Shown here piece after piece: positions 12,901 through 19,800 of a stretch of 64,000 nucleotides of DNA. The translations under genes were made by a program, and so were the position numbers. The DNA is from Micrasema longulum (Eukaryota > Arthropoda > Insecta > Trichoptera > Brachycentridae). The stretch is from NCBI GenBank assembly GCA_022494885.1, contig JAGVSM010005032.1, positions 124,001 through 188,000 on the forward strand, written 5' to 3'. The stretch's first letter is position 1; the number at the start of each line of letters is the position of its first letter. Under the pieces are notes generated by a model. The model was given only the letters and a program-made list of their open reading frames with translations. It had not been told where the DNA came from and did not search any database.

Positions 12901-14800
12901 GCAAGCTTTTCGTGGACCCAAAATATGTTCTTTTTTCACTCATTCATACAAAGCTGGGTTTAATGAAAAATTTTGTCAAAGATATGAACCAAGGACAGGC
13001 CTGACTAATTTCCCAGATTAAGTAATGCAAGAGTTAAAGAAAGTATTTTTGTTGGACCATAAATATGACAACTTGTAAAAGATCCTACGTTTGATTGAGT
13101 CTTGGGGGATAAATATAATATTAATATGATATTAAAAATTAAAATAGCATTCTCACTTTTATTATATTGTTGTAGTTTTTCCCTCGCTACACTTAGTGAA
13201 AGCATTTATAAGGTTGTCAACATAGTTTGAAGTGATTCAACAATGTTTCGAGTATGTCCAAATGTTTGAAGACTAGGCGGCCTCCGTGGTGTAGTGGTCA
13301 AGACGCTTGACTCACGCACGGAAGGTTCCGGGTTCGATTCCCGGTGAGAACACAAAAAAAAAGTGATTTTTCTCAAGCCTGGGTGCTCTGTGATGTAATT
13401 CACCACTGTAATTAGGCCTCCTGGCCTGTTGTGGTGCAAAAAAAAAAAAAAAAGGTAAAAGGTAAAAAAAGCTAGATTTCCTCCGTAGGGAGTTTAGTTT
13501 AAAGTACTTTAAAAACATAGGCAGAATAGTGAAAGCAGTGTGTAAAGTGACAACTTAAACCAACCAACAACAGGTCGTAGACTTCCATATTCCTCTATAT
13601 ACTTCCATATTCCTCTCTGTGTTGCAATAAATTTACATCTATTTTATATAGTTTAAATAAAAACTATGATTATGTTTGTGATAAGTAACCAAATTGAATT
13701 ATTATTAATGGAATTTAGAATATTAATTACATGGAAGTAGGTACTTTACGGAGGAAGAAGAATGTTTAAAAATAATTAAAAGTGACAAATTGGAAAATTA
13801 ATAATATGCTTTGAAAAAAAGAGTGGCACGTTGTATCAAAAATTGATTTAATAAGGAGCCTTTTTGATAGTTTTTTTAAAATAGAAGTTGCTTATTTTTT
13901 GCCTTGCTAAGATCATGAATATTAATACCACTAAAACACAAAAATTAAATGGTAAATTAGAATATAACATTTGTAATATTATGAATGAAATTAAATTCCA
14001 GAAATATTATGCAAAGAAAAGAAGTATTGTACACACTTCTATTTTCATTATTTTAAATACCTAGATTGATAAAAGATTTGAGAAAATAGCAGCGTCTTAC
14101 TAACCTCATATGATAAGAAAATAAAATCAGTACTTGGGACTCGTAGTACTAAATCAATCTGAGTAGTAAAGATTCTGTTTTCAAATAGAGTACATAAATA
14201 TTTATGTGAATCCTTACATAAGAAATGGTTCTCGGGAGATAATTTAAATATTCAGGAATACAGATATTAGCAAATTTATTTTATTCATTATTTCACGTTT
14301 TACACAAAAGTTTTTTTAAAATATGAATACCTCACTGGGCACAACCCGTGTCGAGGCATTCATTTACATGATTTAATATATGATACTTGTAGGGTCTAAA
14401 AAATATATTAAAACACATATAAAATATGTATTTCATGTTCCTATGCAGATAAATGAAATGTATTTGCGTTTTTATTTATTTACTAATGTACATGTATATT
14501 GTTTTTAAGTTAATGAAGTGTCAAGCTACTGATAAATACGTAATATAAAAAAATCAGAGGTCAGAAGAATGTATGATATGAATAATTTCTGAACACTTAA
14601 AAACATATTGTAATAGATATTAATTATTAGGTGATGTTGATGGTGAATGTATTTCATCATTGGATTAGTATGGCTATTTAAAATGTAACAATATATAATG
14701 CGTATCCATGTGAGTAGGTAGCAGATTCACAAAACTGTGTCAATATATTATTAATTAGAAATTCAGAATACATAATACTTACATTACTCCTGATCACCAT
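747..14800 (-). CDS. BCAT: Branched-chain amino-acid aminotransferase, mitochondrial (partial, 6 exons; C-terminus off left edge)
   Basis: PLP enzyme that moves the amino group of Leu, Ile or Val to 2-oxoglutarate, the first step of branched-chain amino-acid breakdown. Coding exons on the minus strand are 14783-14800, 12265-12492, 6029-6238, 3794-4024, 2615-2921 and 747-901. All junctions are GT-AG and keep frame (about 383 residues visible). The N-terminus is Arg/Lys-rich with few acids (MVIRSN, then SLVRRVL and [12 protein letters not shown]), as in a mitochondrial presequence. Family blocks in order: [67 protein letters not shown] (the Lys, about residue 281, is the expected PLP lysine), [33 protein letters not shown]. 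The last exon, with the GSGTA and CxxC region, is not in the window. About 82 residues precede the conserved start, more than in mammalian BCATs. Family assignment is firm; mitochondrial targeting is inferred. Confidence 0.93.
2165..2397. mobile_element. MITE-like inverted-repeat element in BCAT intron 5
   Basis: The left end CAATATATCGTCG...GGCAATATCTGTTAAGT (2165-2203) is matched in reverse complement by ACTTAACAGATATTGC...GATGATATATTC (2361-2397). The arms are about 38 bp with a few mismatches around an A+T-rich loop. No coding capacity. The rest of this intron (902-2614) shows nothing recognisable. Confidence 0.6.
2615..2921 (-). CDS. BCAT: BCAT coding exon 5 (PLP-lysine exon)
   Basis: 307 nt, acceptor CTTGCAG, donor GGAG|GTAATT, ending one base into a codon. 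Contains [21 protein letters not shown], the PLP lysine block [14 protein letters not shown], and [19 protein letters not shown], where the Glu of TEAGT is the family residue contacting the cofactor ring. Confidence 0.94.
2922..3793. other. BCAT intron 4
   Basis: A+T-rich intron. Open frames on both strands here show no family similarity that I recognise. No clear repeat. Confidence 0.6.
3794..4024 (-). CDS. BCAT: BCAT coding exon 4
   Basis: 77 codons, phase 0, acceptor TTTACAG and donor GAT|GTAAGT. Encodes [37 protein letters not shown] and [13 protein letters not shown], typical class IV aminotransferase blocks around the substrate pocket. Confidence 0.93.
4990..5100 (+). repeat. SINE family C, copy 1
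   Basis: tRNA-like segment with a box A-like stretch (TGTGGCTAGTGTCGTGGACT) and box B (GGTTCGAACCCC), then CACTCTACCACAACTTGATC. Related copies, all in reverse orientation, lie at 17575-17665, 22845-22915, 43145-43230, 47885-47975 and 63780-63875. No closed acceptor stem, so it is a tRNA-derived SINE rather than a tRNA gene. Confidence 0.65.
5363..5625 (+). repeat. SINE family A, copy 1
   Basis: The head resembles tRNA-Gly (GCAGTAGTCAGCGCGTTTGC, then GGTTCAATTCCCGACATGG). A body follows with ACTGATCATCTTACC and CCAATGCAGTGCCCTATGCA, ending in GATGATGA repeats. The same layout recurs at 9148, 17008 and, inverted, 19155. Confidence 0.8.
5651..5973 (+). mobile_element. Right-hand part of transposon B (solo end) in BCAT intron 3
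   Basis: About 320 bp matching 24905-25262. Shared blocks include CTACCCTGGCAA, CACATGAAATGTGATC, CATTTATGAGTAGTTT and a terminal GGTTTCTGGAGTATTATAAT. It ends only about 55 bp from the donor of BCAT exon 3. The left half of the element is missing. Confidence 0.75.
6029..6238 (-). CDS. BCAT: BCAT coding exon 3
   Basis: 70 codons, phase 0 at both ends, acceptor TAACAG and donor GAG|GTAAAA. It carries the start of the conserved fold: [26 protein letters not shown] and [13 protein letters not shown]. Confidence 0.92.
6239..7949. other. BCAT intron 2, left part
   Basis: A+T-rich intron with a TA dinucleotide run at 6295-6310. Near 7885-7925 lies a LINE-tail motif (GGCGGGTTTATTGCCAAATG) that recurs at 57760. 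No exon seen. Confidence 0.6.
7950..8540 (+). pseudogene. CR1/Jockey-type LINE reverse transcriptase relic
   Basis: Frame 1 reads [51 protein letters not shown] and [12 protein letters not shown], the conserved end of CR1/Jockey reverse transcriptases. The reading then moves to a second frame from about 8230 ([19 protein letters not shown]). The frame change and lack of an upstream catalytic YADD block mark it as a 5'-truncated dead copy in BCAT intron 2. Confidence 0.85.
9148..9403 (+). repeat. SINE family A, copy 2
   Basis: Shares head (GTGCAGTAATCAGCGTGTTT), box B (GGTTCGATTCCTGACATGG) and body (CTGCGATTGGTGTACCAATG) with copy 1. Ends in GATGAAATAA. Confidence 0.8.
9876..9942. repeat. Short tandem repeat
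   Basis: Imperfect 19-base units of the form ACACGAAGATCCGAATAGC, preceded by related AAAGATACGAA units. About three to four copies in all. Non-coding. Confidence 0.7.
10420..10700 (+). repeat. LINE-associated repeat fragment
   Basis: Contains ATTACTCAATGGGAAAAAGG, which recurs at 57925-57950 after a LINE tail motif. One frame reads [13 protein letters not shown] and [17 protein letters not shown] with interruptions. Probably the 3' part of a LINE; the exact family is not recognised. Confidence 0.45.
10830..10985 (+). repeat. Dispersed repeat, uninterrupted copy
   Basis: Begins CAACAATGTTTTAAGTCCAA and includes CTAGATTTCCTCCCTAGGGA. A related copy is split by a SINE at 13240-13520, and a third partial copy lies at 12040-12140. 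Identity unknown. Confidence 0.55.
11224..11765 (+). pseudogene. RTE-type LINE relic (end of reverse transcriptase ORF)
   Basis: With frame changes the plus strand reads [37 protein letters not shown], and later [15 protein letters not shown]. These are the well-known C-terminal blocks of RTE endonuclease-reverse transcriptases. Many stops; inactive. Confidence 0.85.
12265..12492 (-). CDS. BCAT: BCAT coding exon 2 (presequence and N-terminal extension)
   Basis: 76 codons between acceptor TTTTTCAG and donor AAG|GTAC, phase 0 at both ends. The first 25 residues are basic and Ser-rich (presequence-like). The remainder (about 50 residues, with [14 protein letters not shown] and [14 protein letters not shown]) does not match the BCAT core and looks like a species-group extension. 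It ends with EESFK, which continues into [13 protein letters not shown]. Confidence 0.75.
13240..13525 (+). repeat. Dispersed repeat split by SINE B
   Basis: CAACAATGTTTCGAGTATG...GAAGACTA and, after the SINE, CTAGATTTCCTCCGTAGGGA together rebuild the repeat seen intact at 10830. This fixes the SINE as the younger insertion. Confidence 0.65.
13276..13475 (+). repeat. SINE family B, copy 1
   Basis: tRNA-derived head GGCGGCCTCCGTGGTGTAGT (box A) and GGTTCGATTCCCGGTGAGAA (box B). The tail has CTCAAGCCTGGGTGCTCTG and GGCCTCCTGGCCTGTTG, then a poly-A run. Best preserved copy in the window. Others at 33889, 39660 and, inverted, 54624. Confidence 0.85.
14783..14800 (-). CDS. BCAT: BCAT coding exon 1 (start codon exon)
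   Basis: Six codons, MVIRSN, followed by a good donor (GTAAGT). Phase 0 joins it to SLVRRVL of the next exon. It was chosen because it is the nearest upstream ATG with a donor of the right phase and continues a basic presequence. The 5' UTR and promoter to its right are not defined. Confidence 0.65.
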
Positions 14801-16577
14801 TTTGGATGCCGTACTTCCAGTAGCACAAAAACAATGAAATATGAGAATTTCCAAAAGATTTAAAGTTTAAAAACACTTATAATATCACTATGGTAGGATT
14901 AATATATCACGCTGGTCATAGTGTAGTAATATAGGCCTCTTCATTTCCTTCTACGCTAAGATATTTGCAAATACCATACATAAGACACTCAAAGTCATAA
15001 TGAGGTTTGAATATACATGTGCGATTATAAATTTAAATTATACGAACAGTGAATTCAATACATATAGTGGTCACACACCAATTCAACTGAATTAAGTGGG
15101 GGCAGATAAAAATTCATATACGTATATATTACATGGAAAGATATGATGACGTAGGTAGAATCATCATCAAAACATAGAGAAATCCTAGATAAGAAAAATG
15201 AGAAAATCAGAGTAACAAAACACAGATTGTGTCTTGAGTAAGCAAAAGAAACAAATAATAATTTACAAACATGTTTCTAATAACGTGATACGGTAAATTC
15301 ATTTGACTTATCTCTTATACAGTATACTTCTTCTACGGACCGTGAAATAAGCTAAACTAGTATCATAATATTTCATCGCGAGGCTGGAAAGCTAACTGAA
15401 AGAATAATATATTTTAAGTATTTATATACACATTTGCTCCTTATCACAGTTGGGTCGAACAAGGGTTAATGGTGCATGTACCTGAGTACTCGTAGAACCA
15501 TATTAACATACACACTGCAGTGACGGAACCAAATTATTATTTTTCTGTTAAACACAACAATGATTCATTTAAATATTAGATGCTTTCTTTAAATTATACA
15601 GCCAGTGTTAGAATCAATGTAATTATGAGTTGTGCAAATTTAATTATGTAAATCTATAAAACACAATCAAGTGAGTATATTTCCCGCTATACTGTTTTTA
15701 ACTTAAATCTCACTAAACGCAACCATTCAACAAATAATTTGTATTTTGAAAGAGATGAAACATAGTTAAAAAAACATATATAATATTGGTTTAGGCCGTT
15801 TATGTAATAAATTATATAAAAAAAGTCATTATAAACTTGTGTTTCTAGTACCTGTATAGTAATTTTTAAAAAGGGTGATGAAACATGCTATTGGAAATAT
15901 ACATCTCAATTGAGAATAGTTTCTACAATATAACTTTTTTTAGGGTTTAGTAAGTTGCGAAGCATATTTGACATGAAACAAAACAGTATAATGACATAAA
16001 AAGCTTTAAAATATATTCAAGAGAATGTGAAATAATGAACACTAAAAACAATACACTTAATACACATTTATTACTTATGAAATTAAGGTACAATTGAATA
16101 TCAAATATAAATAACACAAATTTATGGAAAAGTCACAGACTATTTTATTATTAAAAAATAAATAAAAAATAGAGGTAATGATTTTAAATGCTGAACTTAA
16201 GGTTTTTTTAAATTTGGTATCAGTGTGATCATAGCTAGGTGGTAAAATTCAGAAAATTACAAATGCAAGAGATTCATATTTTAATTATAAAATAAGAACA
16301 GAAGTTAAATTCATAAAATATTTGAGTCATTCATTTCTTATATCCGCCATTTCCAGCAACTAAATATAAACTCCCTTTAAGCAGTATTAGTCAAAGAACA
16401 GCTTAATACATGTACATTTTATAGGTATTATATATATCTTCAAAAGTAAGAATATTTTCTAGTTAGCATTAAAACATTTTTGAACATCAAAATCAAGCGT
16501 GTGGAGATAGCAGGTATCAGAAACAGATTGTTTATATGATAAATACTGAATAAATAGCACATAATTAAGTAATTTAT
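14801..16577. other. Intergenic region between BCAT 5' end and SDHAF2 3' end
   Basis: Should contain the BCAT promoter and 5' UTR (right of 14800) and the SDHAF2 3' UTR (left of 16578). A TTTATT at 16573-16578 is an AATAAA on the minus strand next to the SDHAF2 stop codon. I recognise no coding exon or repeat. Confidence 0.5.
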
Positions 16578-16851
16578 TTAATAGAGGTTGGGTTGCCGCA
16601 GCCTGGATGTTTTTTCTTTGTTTTGTACATGCTCCTTAAACAGGTTCATTATCTTGTTGTCATATTCCGGGGGGGTTGGTTCTTTGCCAACAGCCCAGTA
16701 ATATATATCCCAGTCATTAGAAGGTATATTTATGAGACGATCGTAAAGCAAAGTGTCCTCTTCATTCATATTTTGTAGGTATTTAGCAGCAAATGTACTT
16801 AAAAGCAAATCATTCTCGAGCATTCCACGCTTCCTGGACTGGTATAACAAC
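16578..16851 (-). CDS. SDHAF2: SDHAF2 last exon
   Basis: Acceptor TTTCTTTCAG, then GTTGTTATACCAG. 91 codons of sequence ending in TAA at 16578-16580. Contains RKRGMLEN and [10 protein letters not shown], the two best-conserved SDHAF2/SdhE blocks. Confidence 0.95.
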
Positions 16852-19800
16852 CTGAAAGAAATAAAAAACGTTTAAAGTTATATATATATATCGCTTTTGT
16901 TTTATTCCCATATCCGGGTGAAATAAAGAATACAGTTCTGTGTGTGAAATAGAACCAGAAACCCGAAAGAGTGATTTTGACTTGACGGCTACTCTCAGAA
17001 AACAATCGAGGTGCAGTGGTGAGCGTATTTGCCTACCACGCAAGAGGTCTCGGGTCCGATTCCCGACATGGTTGATATGAAATATTTATTTAAAAAGGTA
17101 TTTTTACACTGGAATATTGCATATAATGTCATGGTACCTGGACTGGCGCCTGAAGCGAAAGACTGATCATCTTACCTTCATATAACAAAAATGATTAAGA
17201 TACGCTGGGATTGGTTTACCAATGCAGTGCCCTATACACCACTAGGTGGGGAAAGGGAATGATGATGATTTACTTTTGCTGGACACAACTTATGTTAACA
17301 CCTAATTAGTGACCGGCCGAAGTTTGGGTTTCGGGCAGTTTTGACCAATTAAAAGAGTTTCTTATAATAAAATGAAAAACTTTAGCTCAGCCGAAACCTG
17401 CAGTCGGGATGTATCAGATATTGCATTCGGCATATTATGGCCCGTGACTCATTCTCATAAGTTCTAACATCTTTTATATTTATAATGTAATTTTTTTTTT
17501 AGATAAACAAGAAATACTTAGTTTCTATTATTTACTAAAATATTTTCAGACCATTTCCTAAAAGTCATAAATAACTTGTGCTGGAAAAATGGAAATCGAG
17601 ATGTGGTAGAGTGGGATTTGAACCTCAGACCTTTGGTCCATGAGTCCACAATACTGCCAAGTCGGTTCAATTCCTTTATAGTTAATAAGTTAGAGTTGTT
17701 AGCGTACATTGAAGAACTGTTACACATAAGTTATATATACCATAACAACGAACCAAAAAGCGCTAAAAATAAACAAATTTATGCCTTTTATTTCATTGTG
17801 TATTTTATTTAACACTTATTTTAATGAATCGTAAAGTTTAACAATAAAAAAACACTTAATTTTAGGCGCTTTGAAGTTACTTTTAACTTATGTAAATAAG
17901 TTTCGGTTTCGATTTCGGCCTGGAAATCTTGTTTCGGTTGGTCACTACACCTAATAGATGGTGATTCCTTTTAAAGCAACTTTTTACATAAGTTGTTGAT
18001 GTCTTTGATTGCATAGATTTATATATTAAGCGTGTTGTCCAGATGTTTACAAAAAATTTTCTTTGCGTAATAATTTTTATTTGTAGTATTCTTTAATAAT
18101 ATACATGCTTGCAATTTATATTATGTTGTATCCCAACTCAACACGGGGCTTTTGGCCTCATCGAGTTAGGGTTAAGTTTTTTTTTTGTAATATGTATTTT
18201 TATATGAATAAATAAAAAATATAAATAAATAAAATGAAGAGTACAAAAACATTTCAACTCAAAAAACTTCACACGGGTCACACATACATAATTTTGGACA
18301 ACATTGTGGCAGAAATTTTAAAACTTTATTTGCAGCAATATATTGAGATGAATCTAAAGGGCATATTTTTATGAATGTACCCTGCGGGGGAATATTAATA
18401 ATTGTGCTCTTATTATGAACGATTATTATTATTATTTATTATTATCCCGCTACAATGATAAAATATTTTACATACGTACTTATAACATGTCATACCAATA
18501 TGTTTTATTATCGGAAAGATTATATTTTTATCACTGAATTATTGAAAACAAGGCACAAAGAAAACAATTATAGCATAAAATAAATTTATCAACACATAGG
18601 AATACGTATCTTATTTTAATTCTTATCACGTTCTCCACAATGTAAAAACAAAATATCGATTGATGCCCAATTATATATTATTTGTATGTAATGTGATGCA
18701 TGATATTGACAAAAACAATGTTCAAGATGTTCCCTCATCTCTTTTAATGAGTGATGCATATTTAATAATTATTTCAAAGAGTTCAAAATAATTTTAAAAA
18801 AACATAACCTATGTTCACACTAGGTACTATGCTTTTAAAAATATTTTTTATTTGTGCTCCAAATAACATATTGTATTACATAAGTAAATAAATGTCAAAG
18901 GTCTAATAAAATAATCCATAGGGGCAAAAATGATGATTTAAAGCGTTATCTTGAGATAAGAAAACAGCAGTTAACTACCTAAATAGATTAAAGAATTAAC
19001 AATGGACATTTTTATTTTAAGAAAATAAGCTTTATATTATTTTATCAACAGTGAAAAATATTTCATATTATGTAAGAAGGTGATATCAATCACTACAGTA
19101 ACCTTTAATGAGAGCTTGTAACATAATTTTATTTAAAAAAATAATATTTTATTCATTTTTCCCTTTCCGAAACTAACGGTGCATAAGGCACTGCATTGGT
19201 AGAACAACATTGGATCATATATTATTTGTTATATGAAGGTAAGACGATCAGTCTTATGCTTCAGGTGCCAGTCCAGTGTTAAAACATTCTAGTGTTAAAA
19301 CACCATTTTAAATAAATATTTCATGTCAACCGTGTGGGGAATGGAACCTGAGAACTCTTGCATGGAAGGTAAACATACAAGACGGCTGACCATTTGACCA
19401 CAGGGCGGAAAACCTATATAGTTCAGATAAAAAATTGGTAAGATGGAACAACTGAAGAAATATGGATATTCAAATAGAATTGTGAATCACTTAAACCAGC
19501 TAATGATGAGTCATAAGTCCTCTTTATGATTCCTAGATTTTCATATTTTCTTTTCAAAGAGGTTCTCCATCTTTATTGATAAATCTATCAGTTTCAAAAA
19601 GTTTTAGGAAAGGATGGAGGCTTTTATTGTATAAACAATCGAAACTTTCACATGCATGCTGTTGCCAAGACAAATTACTGTTACCAATAATAACTCCTGA
19701 GTCCTTCCAAGCCAGGTCTGCGTCCCGCAGTTAAGATATAAATTGCTGACAAACTGTCGAGCCATGTACGTCCAGGACTGCCAGATGACTTGTAAAGTAG

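Larger units (their letters stand above)
12493..14782. other. BCAT intron 1
   Basis: Apart from the SINE B insertion and its host repeat (13240-13525), I see only A+T-rich sequence and no exon. Confidence 0.55.

Noticed and set aside
17008..17070. Possible tRNA-Gly gene
   Set aside because: The anticodon arm looks like tRNA-Gly, but the acceptor and D stems are broken and the same unit with a common body recurs at several sites, so it is a SINE.
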